Below are positions 43,597 through 52,952 of a stretch of DNA of 64,000 nucleotides, in pieces (the stretch's first letter is position 1; the number at the start of each line of letters is the position of its first letter). Source of the DNA: Novosphingobium jiangmenense (GTDB lineage Bacteria > Pseudomonadota > Alphaproteobacteria > Sphingomonadales > Sphingomonadaceae); NCBI RefSeq assembly GCF_015694345.1, contig NZ_JADQDC010000008.1, positions 124,001 to 188,000 of the forward strand, given 5' to 3'. Made by a program: the position numbers and the translations under genes. The notes below the pieces were generated by a model, which worked only from the letters and a program-made list of their open reading frames with translations, did no database searches and had not been told where the DNA came from.

Positions 43597-44465
43597 GTCC
43601 TGACCGCTTCGGCCATTTCATTGCCATTGATTGGTCTGGCGCGGCGGGAGAGCGGCACAAGGGCATCGCGCTGGCCATGGCCTCTCGCGGCAATGCCGCC
43701 CCGATGACCATCCGTCCGGGACACCGCTGGTCGCGCACCGAAGTGCTGGAGTACCTGCGCGACGATCTGCCCGGCGACGCGCTCGTCGGCATGGATCTCG
43801 GCATCTCGTTGCCGTTCGCGGACCGCGGCGGGTTCTTTCCCGGATGGGCCGAAACGCCAGAAAATGCGCGTGAACTCTGGGCACTGATCGACGACATCTG
43901 CGCCGATGAGCCCCACCTCGGCGTCTCGGCGCTGGTCGATCACCCGGACCTCTCCGCCTACTTCCGCCGCCACGGTGGGCGGGAGGGCGCCCGGTTCGGC
44001 GGTGGTCAGGGAAGGTTCCGCGTCACCGAGGCGGCGCAGCGGCGGATGGGCTGCAAGCCCTACTCCAACTTCAACCTCGTCGGCGCGGCACAAGTCGGCA
44101 AATCAAGCCTCTCGGGGATGCGCCTGCTGCATCGGCTGGAGGGACGAGCCAGCGTCTGGCCGGTAGACGGCTTGCCCGACAAGGGACCGGTCATCTGCGA
44201 AATCTACACGACGATCGCGGCGATGGCCGCAGGCCGCACGGCATCGCGATCAAAGATGCGCTCAGCCGCAGAACTGAACGAGGCACTGCACGCGCTCGGC
44301 TCTGCTCCGTCCGGTCTGGCGGGGCCGCTGGACGACCATACTTGCGACGCGCTGGTTACCGCTGCCTGGTTGAGAAACGCCGCGCAAGATCCCCGTCTCT
44401 GGCACCCGCGCGAACTTTCGGACGAAATTGCCCGCACCGAGGGCTGGACGTTCGGGGCCCACTAA
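43593..44465 (+). CDS. DUF429-like RNase H-fold protein coupled to rarA
   Basis: A 290-residue protein. The opening FIAIDWSGA, the middle VGMDLGISLPF and the C-terminal DDHTCDALVTAAWL place acidic residues as in the RNase H-like fold of DUF429 proteins, which are predicted nucleases of unknown role. Its ATG overlaps the rarA stop codon in ATGA, so the two are cotranslated. A role in processing DNA or RNA at forks is a guess from context. Confidence 0.72.
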   Translation: MSPDRFGHFIAIDWSGAAGERHKGIALAMASRGNAAPMTIRPGHRWSRTEVLEYLRDDLPGDALVGMDLGISLPFADRGGFFPGWAETPENARELWALIDDICADEPHLGVSALVDHPDLSAYFRRHGGREGARFGGGQGRFRVTEAAQRRMGCKPYSNFNLVGAAQVGKSSLSGMRLLHRLEGRASVWPVDGLPDKGPVICEIYTTIAAMAAGRTASRSKMRSAAELNEALHALGSAPSGLAGPLDDHTCDALVTAAWLRNAAQDPRLWHPRELSDEIARTEGWTFGAH

Positions 44466-44495
44466 CGCTAGGGAGCGCTACGCGCAGCGCGCAAC

Positions 44496-44571
<76 letters not shown>

Positions 44572-44577
44572 TTTCCC

Positions 44578-44796
44578 CTACCGATCATTCGCGGCAACGC
44601 GCGCGAGCGTGCGCTCGATGCGTTGCAGATGCTCTTCCTGAAGCGCTCTTATCTCGTGATAGAGTGTGGCGAGTTCCGGGGAATCGACCGCCGCCGCAAG
44701 GTCGGACAGCGTCAGGTCCGGCTGATCGGACATGCCGAATGCCTGGCGCAGGTGCGAGGCAATCTCGCGCAAGCGCTGCGGATCGGTGTGCGGCAT
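44578..44796 (-). CDS. Small hypothetical helical protein
   Basis: A 72-residue protein (PHTDPQRLREIASHLRQAFG, then LYHEIRALQEEHLQRIERTL), mostly charged helices. The start at 44796 follows CGGAG at five bases; an ATG at 44811 is also open. It lies head-to-tail against the tRNA. Unrecognised. Confidence 0.5.
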   Translation of the reverse strand: MPHTDPQRLREIASHLRQAFGMSDQPDLTLSDLAAAVDSPELATLYHEIRALQEEHLQRIERTLARVAANDR

Positions 44797-45024
44797 GATC
44801 GCTCCGGACATGGAGGAGCCATACCATAAGTTTGGCCGACAACGAATATTCTGGTGGCATCACGGCTCATCCGTGGCCCGTTTCGGCTCGTCTCAAGGAC
44901 ATCTCGGAAGGTGTCCATTGCCACTGGCGCAAAGAATCGATGGGACTTCCCACTTCAAATCTGGTATACAATGAAACCAGTTTGACGAAACGCAGCCTTG
45001 CCTGCGAGTCCATCGGAGATTCCA

Positions 45025-46143
45025 TTGAACCAGTCCCCAACCTCTGCCGACCTGTTCGAAAACCCGCTGGGCCTCGACGGGTTCGAGTTCATCGAGTTCT
45101 CTGCGCCCGACGCCGGCAGCCTGGAACCGGTGTTCGAGCGGATGGGCTTTACCCATATCGCCAATCATCGCTCCAAGGCCGTGCAGCTGTGGCGGCAGGG
45201 CGGGATCAACCTGATCGCCAACTACGAACCGCGCAGCCCGGCTGCCTACTTCGCCGCCGAGCATGGTCCTTCGGCCTGCGGCATGGGCTGGCGGGTGCGC
45301 AATGCGGCCAAGGCCTATGCCACGGCACTTGAACGCGGTGCCGAGCCGGTCGAGGTGCGCACCGGGCCGATGGAACTGCGCCTGCCCGCGATCCGCGGCA
45401 TCGGCGGATCGATCATCTACCTGATCGACCGCTATGAAGGTGCGCCGCAGGGCGACCTGTCGATCTATGACATCGATTTCGAGTACCTGCCCGGCGTCGA
45501 TCGCCACCCGGTCGGCGCGGGCTTCCACACCATCGATCACCTCACGCACAACGTCTATGGCGGGCGCATGGCGCACTGGGCGGCGTTCTACGAGCGCGTG
45601 TTCGGCTTCCGCGAGATCCGCTACTTCGACATCAAGGGCGAATATACCGGACTCACCAGCCGCGCCATGACCGCGCCCGACGGCAAGATCCGCATCCCGC
45701 TCAACGAGGAAGCAAAAGCCGGCGGCGGCCAGATCGAGGAATTCCTGCGGGCCTACAATGGCGAGGGCATCCAGCATATCGCCTTTGCCTGTGACGACCT
45801 GATCGGCGGATGGGATCGTCTCAAGGCGACCGGCACGCCCTTCATGTCGCCCCCGCCCGACACCTATTACGAGATGCTCGACGAGCGCCTGCCCGGCCAT
45901 GGCGAGCCGGTGGATGAACTGAAGTCGCGCGGCATCCTGCTCGATGGCTCGACCGAGGCCAACGACCCGCGCCTGCTGCTGCAAATCTTCTCCGAAACCC
46001 AGATCGGCCCGGTATTCTTCGAATTCATCCAGCGCAAGAAGGACGAAGGTTTTGGCGAAGGCAACTTCACCGCACTGTTCCAGTCGATGGAGCGGGACCA
46101 GATGCGCCGGGGCGTCCTGAAAGTCGAGGAGACGGCGGAATGA
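45025..46143 (+). CDS. hppD: 4-Hydroxyphenylpyruvate dioxygenase
   Basis: A 372-residue HPPD of tyrosine breakdown, turning 4-hydroxyphenylpyruvate into homogentisate. The two VOC-type halves carry the iron ligands: His in [10 protein letters not shown], His in [12 protein letters not shown] and Glu in [11 protein letters not shown]; the C-terminal helix reads [16 protein letters not shown]. The start is TTG at 45025, since CGGAG lies six bases upstream and no ATG fits. It overlaps the next VOC gene in ATGA. Confidence 0.94.
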   Translation: MNQSPTSADLFENPLGLDGFEFIEFSAPDAGSLEPVFERMGFTHIANHRSKAVQLWRQGGINLIANYEPRSPAAYFAAEHGPSACGMGWRVRNAAKAYATALERGAEPVEVRTGPMELRLPAIRGIGGSIIYLIDRYEGAPQGDLSIYDIDFEYLPGVDRHPVGAGFHTIDHLTHNVYGGRMAHWAAFYERVFGFREIRYFDIKGEYTGLTSRAMTAPDGKIRIPLNEEAKAGGGQIEEFLRAYNGEGIQHIAFACDDLIGGWDRLKATGTPFMSPPPDTYYEMLDERLPGHGEPVDELKSRGILLDGSTEANDPRLLLQIFSETQIGPVFFEFIQRKKDEGFGEGNFTALFQSMERDQMRRGVLKVEETAE

Positions 46144-46682
46144 TCCCGCAGATCAAGCGCATCCACCACGTCGCCTATCGCTGCCGCGACGCCAAGGAGA
46201 CCGTCGCGTGGTACGAGCGCGTGATGGGCATGCGCTACACCACCGCCTTCGCCGAGGACAAGGTGCCCTCGACCGGCGAGGACGATCCCTACATGCACGT
46301 CTTCCTCGATTGCGGCGGGGGCAATGTGCTGGCCTTCTTCGAGCTGCCCAACCAGCCCGAGATGGGCAAGGACCCGAACACCCCGGCATGGGTGCAGCAT
46401 CTGGCGTTCGAGGTGGAGGACGAGGCGGCATTGCAGGCGGCCAAGGCGCATCTCGAGGCCGAGGGCATCGAAGTGCTTGGCCCCACCTACCACGGCATCT
46501 TCCGCTCGATCTATTTCTTCGATCCCAATGGCCACCGTCTGGAACTGGCCTGCAACATCGGCACCGCAGAGCAATATGCCGAACTGGCCGACCTTGCGCC
46601 GGTGATGCTCGAGGAATGGAGCCAGACCAAGCGCGCGCCGCGCCACGCCGAGTGGCTGCACAAGGACCCCGCTATCGCGTAG
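46140..46682 (+). CDS. VOC family (glyoxalase-fold) protein cotranscribed with hppD
   Basis: A 180-residue protein with paired beta-alpha-beta-beta-beta modules: [20 protein letters not shown] and [20 protein letters not shown], with a Glu near the end of RLELACNIG. These His and Glu residues can hold a metal. The four-base ATGA overlap with hppD suggests a role in aromatic amino-acid breakdown, but the reaction is unknown. It converges on the LysR gene with an 11-base overlap. Confidence 0.85.
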   Translation: MIPQIKRIHHVAYRCRDAKETVAWYERVMGMRYTTAFAEDKVPSTGEDDPYMHVFLDCGGGNVLAFFELPNQPEMGKDPNTPAWVQHLAFEVEDEAALQAAKAHLEAEGIEVLGPTYHGIFRSIYFFDPNGHRLELACNIGTAEQYAELADLAPVMLEEWSQTKRAPRHAEWLHKDPAIA

Positions 46683-47571
46683 CCCGAGCCCGCAGTTCGT
46701 CGAGCACCACGCGGAACGCGGGCGAGTGGTTGCGGCGGTTGGGATAGTAGAGGTGGTGTCCGGCAAATGGCGGGCACCAGTCCTCCAGCACGCGGACCAG
46801 CCGCCCCGTCGCGACATGCCCCAGCAGGGCCTGGTCCTCGATCACGCAGGCGAGGCCATGGCCGCCGAGCGCGGCGTTGATCGCCATCGCGCTGTCGTTG
46901 ACGACGACCGGCCCGCCCACGCGCACGTTGAGCGCCTGGCCGTCGCGCTCGAACTCCCAGGCATAGAGATTGCCGCGCGTGGCCATGCGCAGGTTGATGC
47001 AGCGATGGGCGGTGAGCTCGCGCGGGGTCTGCGGCACCGGATGCTGTGCGAAGTAGGCTGGCGATCCGACCACGGCGAGGCGCAGATCGGGGCCGATGCG
47101 GACAGCAATCATGTCCTTCTCGACGCTCTCGCCAAGGCGCACCCCGGCATCGAAACGATCAGTCACGATGTCGGTCAGGGCACCGTCGATCGACAGTTCG
47201 ACCTCGATGTCAGGGTAACGCGACAGCACGGCATCGACCGCAGGCCAGAGCAGCGTTTCGGCCGCATGGCGACTGGTGGTGATGCGCACCAGTCCGGCCG
47301 GCGTCCCCCGGAACGCCGCCAGCGCTTCGAGCGAGCCACGGATGTCGCCGAGAGCGGGGAGCAAGGTCGCCAGCAGGGTTTCTCCTGCCTCGGTCGGGCT
47401 GACGCTGCGGGTGGTCCGCGCAAGCAGGCGCAGGCCAAGCTGCTCCTCAAGCCTGCGCATGGCATTGCTCACCGCCGATTGCGACGTCGACAGACGCGCA
47501 GCAGCGCGGGTGAAGCTGCGTTCTTCCGCCACGGCGACAAACACCGCCAGATCACCGAGGGCGTCGCGCAC
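46672..47571 (-). CDS. LysR-family transcriptional regulator
   Basis: A 299-residue LTTR: helix-turn-helix at the N-terminus (FVAVAEERSFTRAAARLSTS, QSAVSNAMRRLEEQLG) and a periplasmic-binding-like effector domain. The start is GTG at 47571. It is divergent from the aldo/keto reductase, which is its likely target, and may extend to the molybdenum hydroxylase genes behind it (inference). Confidence 0.92.
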   Translation of the reverse strand: MRDALGDLAVFVAVAEERSFTRAAARLSTSQSAVSNAMRRLEEQLGLRLLARTTRSVSPTEAGETLLATLLPALGDIRGSLEALAAFRGTPAGLVRITTSRHAAETLLWPAVDAVLSRYPDIEVELSIDGALTDIVTDRFDAGVRLGESVEKDMIAVRIGPDLRLAVVGSPAYFAQHPVPQTPRELTAHRCINLRMATRGNLYAWEFERDGQALNVRVGGPVVVNDSAMAINAALGGHGLACVIEDQALLGHVATGRLVRVLEDWCPPFAGHHLYYPNRRNHSPAFRVVLDELRARATR

Positions 47572-47612
47572 GATTTATCCGATTGCAATATAGGTTCATG
47601 TCGAAACCATGA

Positions 47613-48689
<1,077 letters not shown>

Positions 48690-48709
48690 GCGAGAGGATT
48701 CCAAGGGGC

Positions 48710-49231
48710 ATGACCAAGATCGTCGTCAACGGGCAGCAGCGCGAGGTGAAGGCCTCGCCGGACACTCCGCTGCTCTATGTGCTGCGCAACGAACTGGGCG
48801 TGATGGGCGTCAAGTTCGGGTGCGGGCTCGCGCAGTGCGGCGCCTGTTCGGTCCTGCTCGGCGACGAGGAAGTGCGCGCCTGCGTCACGCCGGTCGCGGC
48901 GGTCGAAGGCAAGCCGGTGACCACGGTTGACGGCCTGCCTGCGCGCTGGGCCGAGAAGAAGGGCCTCGCCCCCGATCCGCAGCGCCTCCACCCGGTCCAG
49001 CAGGCCTGGGTCGACGAACAGGTGCCGCAGTGCGGGATCTGCCAGTTCGGCATGATGATCAAGGTCACGGAATTGCTCGAGGCGAACCCCAAGCCGACCG
49101 ACGCAGACATCCGTGAGGCACTGACCAGCTCCGGCCCCTCGCCCCACCTCTGCCGTTGCGGCAGCTACGCAGCCATCCTCGAAGGCGCGCACCGCGCAGC
49201 GAAGCTGATGGCCGAAGGAGGCGCAGCATGA
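48710..49231 (+). CDS. Molybdenum hydroxylase small [2Fe-2S] subunit (IorA-like)
   Basis: A 173-residue subunit with two [2Fe-2S] sites: plant-type ligands in GCGLAQCGACSVLL and a later Cys, then CGICQFGMM and CRCGSY. This is the electron-transfer subunit of xanthine-oxidase-family enzymes such as isoquinoline 1-oxidoreductase and aldehyde dehydrogenase. The ATG at 48710 follows AAGGGG. Its TGA overlaps the start of the large subunit (ATGA). Confidence 0.92.
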   Translation: MTKIVVNGQQREVKASPDTPLLYVLRNELGVMGVKFGCGLAQCGACSVLLGDEEVRACVTPVAAVEGKPVTTVDGLPARWAEKKGLAPDPQRLHPVQQAWVDEQVPQCGICQFGMMIKVTELLEANPKPTDADIREALTSSGPSPHLCRCGSYAAILEGAHRAAKLMAEGGAA

Positions 49232-51540
49232 GCGCGACGCTCGACTTTCACGGCGCCCGCCTTTCGCGCCGCGCGTTCATCGGGACCGGCGGAGCGCTCG
49301 CCGTGGCGGTCAGCCTGCCGGTCAAGTCTGCGGCGGCCGCTGCGCCCGCATCGCTCGATGCCGCAACCCCCGCCAGCTGGATCGAACTCAAGGCCGACGG
49401 CACGGTCACCATCCGCACCGGAAAGTGCGATTTCGGCCAGAGCAGCGTCAACACCGCCTATCGCCAGATCGTCGCCGAAGAACTGTGCGTCCCGCTCTCG
49501 GCGATGACCACCGTCATCACCGGCGATACTGATCGCACGCCCGATGGCGGCGGCACGTTCTGGCTGCTGGGCTATGTCCAGAACCTGCGCAAGGTTGCCG
49601 CCTACATGCGCGAAGCCGCGCTCGAACTGGCCGCAGGCAAGCTTGGCGTCGACCGCAAGGCCTTGAGCGTGAAGGACGGCGTGATCTCGGGCGGCGGCAA
49701 GGCGATCAGCTATGCCGATCTCGTCAAGGGACAGGATCTCAAGCTGACGATCCCGGTCGAGGGCGAACTGACCAGCCCGATGGGCCTCACGGTCAAGGGC
49801 GAACCGCCGATGAAGCCGGTGTCGGAATACACCATCATCGGCAAACCCTCGGCCAACCCGATGACCCGGCCAAAGGTCTCGGGCGAAGCGGTCTGGGTCG
49901 GTGACGTCAAGCTGCCGGGCATGCTCCACGCCCGCGCGATCCACCCGGCAACGCTCGGCTCGAAGCTGGTCAAGGCCGGCAAGCTTGATGGTGCGCAGTT
50001 CCCGGGCGCGCGACTGGTGACGATCGGCAACCTGCTCGCCGTGGTCTCGCCCGACGAGTGGGAAGCCGTGCAGGCGGCGCAGGCCGTCGCCGCCGAAACC
50101 AGGTGGAGCGACTGGCAGGGCCTGCCCGGCCATGAAGGGCTGGCAGACCATCTGCGCTCGAAGGCCGACTGGACCACGTTCCCGTCACGCAATGGCGCGG
50201 CCAACAAGGGCGAGCCGGAAAAGGTGCCTGCCGCGCGCGAGCACAAGGCATCGTACTTCTTGCCCTATCACAAGCACGCCCCGATCAGCCCGATGGTGAC
50301 GCTGGCCGATTACCGCCCGGACGGCTCGGTCACGCTGCACACCCTCAGCCAGAACCCGCAGCACCTGCGACACATGATCGCCAAGATGCTGAGCGTCGGC
50401 GAGGACAAGGTGGTGGTCCGCACCTATCCCGGTTCGGGCCACTACGGCCGCTCCAACGGTGGCAGCGCAGGAAGCGAGGACGAAGCCGTTCTCCTTTCGC
50501 GCGAACTGGGCCGGCCGGTGCGCGTCCAGTGGATGCGCGCTGACGAGATGCAGTGGACCACGCAATCCTCCTGCGCGCTCGCCGACATCGCGATCAAGCT
50601 CGACAAGGATGGCCGCATTGCAGGCTACGCCGCCGAACATCGCGTACCGCCGATGCAGGATGACCGCCTTGTCGGTGCGATCCTTGCAGGCCTGCCGGTG
50701 ATCGATTCCCCTGCCCCGGTCACCAAGGACCTTTTCCAGAACGGCGTCAACGAGATGCAGGACATCTGGGTCTACGCCAACGTGCCCGCTGTCCGCGAAA
50801 AGGCGATGAGCACTTGGCAGATCGGCGAGAAGGAATCGCCGATCGCAGTGGGCCTGCGTGACCATTCGATGCGCACGCCGATCCAGTTCCAGCAGAACTT
50901 CCCGCGCGAACTGGCGATGAGCGAGGCCGCGATGCTGGCGGGCAAGGACGCGCTGCAGTTCCGGCTCGACCACGTCACCGAACCGCGCTTCAAGGCGATC
51001 ATCGAGAAGCTGCGAGCCGAGTCCGGGTGGGACAGCCGTCCCTCGCCCGCTCCCGGCGCGCGCGCCAGCGGCCAGGGCGTGGTCAAGGGCCGCGGCATGT
51101 CGATCATGCTGCGCGACAACGGCTACTGGGCCTGCGCCGCGCACGTTGCGGTCACGCCGGAGACCGGTGAGGTCAAGGTCGAGCGGATGACGATGGTTGC
51201 CGACGTCGGCATCGTCATCAATCCGCTGCAGTTGCGCCGCCAGATCCAGGCGGGCTGCCTGATGGGCGTCAGCCAGGCGCTGCACGAGGAAGTCAGCTTC
51301 GATCAGAGTGCGATCACCGCGGCCGACTGGGCGAGCTACCCGATCCTGACCATGGCCGAAGCGCCCGAAATCAAAGTGGTGTTCGAAACCAATCTTGCTG
51401 CGGGCAATTACGGCCAGGGTTCGGAAAGCGCCAACGCGCTGGCAGGCCCGGCGATAGCAGCAGCCGTGCTCGACGCCACCGGCAAACCGGTACGCCGCCT
51501 GCCGCTTCGACCGGAATACGTCAAAGAGGCGCTGGCCTGA
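49228..51540 (+). CDS. Molybdenum hydroxylase large subunit with Tat signal (IorB-like)
   Basis: A 770-residue molybdopterin-binding subunit. Residues 12-20 (RLSRRAFIG) form a twin-arginine signal ahead of a hydrophobic stretch. Molybdenum-cofactor segments include GSGHYGRSNGGSAGSEDEAV and the C-terminal GQGSESANALAGP, with a glutamate that corresponds to the general base of this family. It would be folded with its cofactor in the cytoplasm and exported together with the small subunit, which has no signal of its own. Electron acceptor, cytochrome c subunit and cofactor-maturation genes are not beside it. Substrate could be an N-heterocycle or an aldehyde. Confidence 0.9.
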   Translation: MSATLDFHGARLSRRAFIGTGGALAVAVSLPVKSAAAAAPASLDAATPASWIELKADGTVTIRTGKCDFGQSSVNTAYRQIVAEELCVPLSAMTTVITGDTDRTPDGGGTFWLLGYVQNLRKVAAYMREAALELAAGKLGVDRKALSVKDGVISGGGKAISYADLVKGQDLKLTIPVEGELTSPMGLTVKGEPPMKPVSEYTIIGKPSANPMTRPKVSGEAVWVGDVKLPGMLHARAIHPATLGSKLVKAGKLDGAQFPGARLVTIGNLLAVVSPDEWEAVQAAQAVAAETRWSDWQGLPGHEGLADHLRSKADWTTFPSRNGAANKGEPEKVPAAREHKASYFLPYHKHAPISPMVTLADYRPDGSVTLHTLSQNPQHLRHMIAKMLSVGEDKVVVRTYPGSGHYGRSNGGSAGSEDEAVLLSRELGRPVRVQWMRADEMQWTTQSSCALADIAIKLDKDGRIAGYAAEHRVPPMQDDRLVGAILAGLPVIDSPAPVTKDLFQNGVNEMQDIWVYANVPAVREKAMSTWQIGEKESPIAVGLRDHSMRTPIQFQQNFPRELAMSEAAMLAGKDALQFRLDHVTEPRFKAIIEKLRAESGWDSRPSPAPGARASGQGVVKGRGMSIMLRDNGYWACAAHVAVTPETGEVKVERMTMVADVGIVINPLQLRRQIQAGCLMGVSQALHEEVSFDQSAITAADWASYPILTMAEAPEIKVVFETNLAAGNYGQGSESANALAGPAIAAAVLDATGKPVRRLPLRPEYVKEALA

Positions 51541-51543
51541 AAG

Positions 51544-52878
51544 CTAGATCGAGTTCCTTCGCGCGATCGAGCCCAGCACTTCGGCGCTGGGCTTCGCCGT
51601 GCGCTTGAAGGTTTCGCGGTCGAACCAGTGCAGGCCGAAGCGGTGGTGATAGCCAAAGCCCCACTCGAAGTTGTCGATCAGCGACCAGTGGAAGTAGCCG
51701 CGCACCGGCACGCCATCGTCCATCGCGCGCTTCAGGTCCGCGAGTGCGGCAGGGATCAACCACTGGCGCAGGGCATCGTCGTCTGAATTGACGCCGTGCT
51801 CGGTGACATAGACCGGCAGCTTGGTCACCTCGTAGGCATACCGGACCGCGCCCGCCAGCGACCCCGGCCAGACTTCCGCGCCTCCGGTGTTGCGCTTCGC
51901 ATCGGCAGGCGGCGGCAGCGCGCCCTTGTCGTTCCACACCTTGCGCTCGTAGTTCTGTACGCCGACGAATTCGCAAGTGTCGCGCGCCAGGCGCAGCCAC
52001 TCGTTGTAGTAACGCTCGCGGATCTGGTCGCGCATCGAGTTCCTGCCGACCGCCTGATCATCGATCATCGCGAGGCTCACGCCCACAGGCAGGTCGGGCC
52101 GCACCGCCTTGATCGCGGCTAGGCCACGGCGATGGCCTTCCATCATGTTGGCGCGGTAGGTCTTCGGGTCCTTGATGTAGAGCGAGACGCCCGGCGTATA
52201 GAGCGGCACGCCGAGCTGCTTTGCAGCGGCTTCCTGCGTCGCCTTGTCGCCCGCCACCAGTTGCGGCGGCAGGATCTCGCCGATCACGCCCGCAAGGTTC
52301 GGCTCGTTGAGCGTGGTCGCCAGTTCGATGCCCGAAGCCAGATGCCGTGCAGCACGATCGCAGAAGCGCGCGAACAGTGCGGGCGATTCCGGATTGTGCC
52401 AGCCGCCCTTGGCTGCGAACCAGCGCGGGGTGGTGAAGTGGTTGAAGGTGACGACCGGCTTGAGGCCACGCGCCCGACACCCTTCGATCATCGCCTTGTA
52501 GTGATCGAGCATGGCGTTGGAGAAATGCCCCTCGTCCGGCTCGATCCGCGCCCATTCCAGGCTGAAGCGATAGGAATTGAGGCCCATCCCCTTCACGAGG
52601 TCCAGATCGACCGGCCACAACTCGAAACTGTTGGCCGCATCGCCCGAGCGCTCGGCGAAGATCGTGCCGGGGACATTCTCGATCACCCACAGGTCGGCAT
52701 TGAGGTTGTTGCCTTCGATCTGGTGCGCGGCGGTGGCGGCGCCCCACAGGAAGCCCTCGGGGAATTCGGGATCGAGCGGTTTGATCTTCGCTGCTCGCGC
52801 CGCTGCAAGACCGGGAGCGATCGCAACCGATGCACCGAGAGCTGCTACCGACGTCAGGAGGGTGCGACGATCAATCAT
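51544..52878 (-). CDS. GH1 family beta-glycosidase, exported
   Basis: A 444-residue GH1 enzyme. The N-terminus (MIDRRTLLTSVAALGASVAI) has an RR pair and a hydrophobic run, suggesting Tat or Sec export. The acid/base Glu is in TLNEPN and the nucleophile Glu in VTEHGV (normally TENG). It cleaves beta-linked sugars, probably in the periplasm. It lies downstream of a TonB receptor on the same strand with a terminator between them. Confidence 0.92.
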   Translation of the reverse strand: MIDRRTLLTSVAALGASVAIAPGLAAARAAKIKPLDPEFPEGFLWGAATAAHQIEGNNLNADLWVIENVPGTIFAERSGDAANSFELWPVDLDLVKGMGLNSYRFSLEWARIEPDEGHFSNAMLDHYKAMIEGCRARGLKPVVTFNHFTTPRWFAAKGGWHNPESPALFARFCDRAARHLASGIELATTLNEPNLAGVIGEILPPQLVAGDKATQEAAAKQLGVPLYTPGVSLYIKDPKTYRANMMEGHRRGLAAIKAVRPDLPVGVSLAMIDDQAVGRNSMRDQIRERYYNEWLRLARDTCEFVGVQNYERKVWNDKGALPPPADAKRNTGGAEVWPGSLAGAVRYAYEVTKLPVYVTEHGVNSDDDALRQWLIPAALADLKRAMDDGVPVRGYFHWSLIDNFEWGFGYHHRFGLHWFDRETFKRTAKPSAEVLGSIARRNSI

Positions 52879-52910
52879 GCTTCACTCCGGTTCCGTGCAA
52901 GCTAGCAGAA

Positions 52911-52944
52911 ATAAACGGGGCCGCCACCCGAAGGCAGGGGCCCC
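52911..52944 (-). terminator. Terminator after the second TonB receptor gene
   Basis: On the minus strand a 12-position stem with one mismatch (52933-52944 with 52917-52928) around TTCG is followed by GTTTAT, just beyond the receptor stop codon. Confidence 0.6.
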
Positions 52945-52952
52945 TCAATGCA

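Noticed and set aside
44893..45984. 363-residue minus-strand open frame opposite hppD
   Set aside because: hppD is unmistakable on the plus strand, and this frame looks like its shadow.
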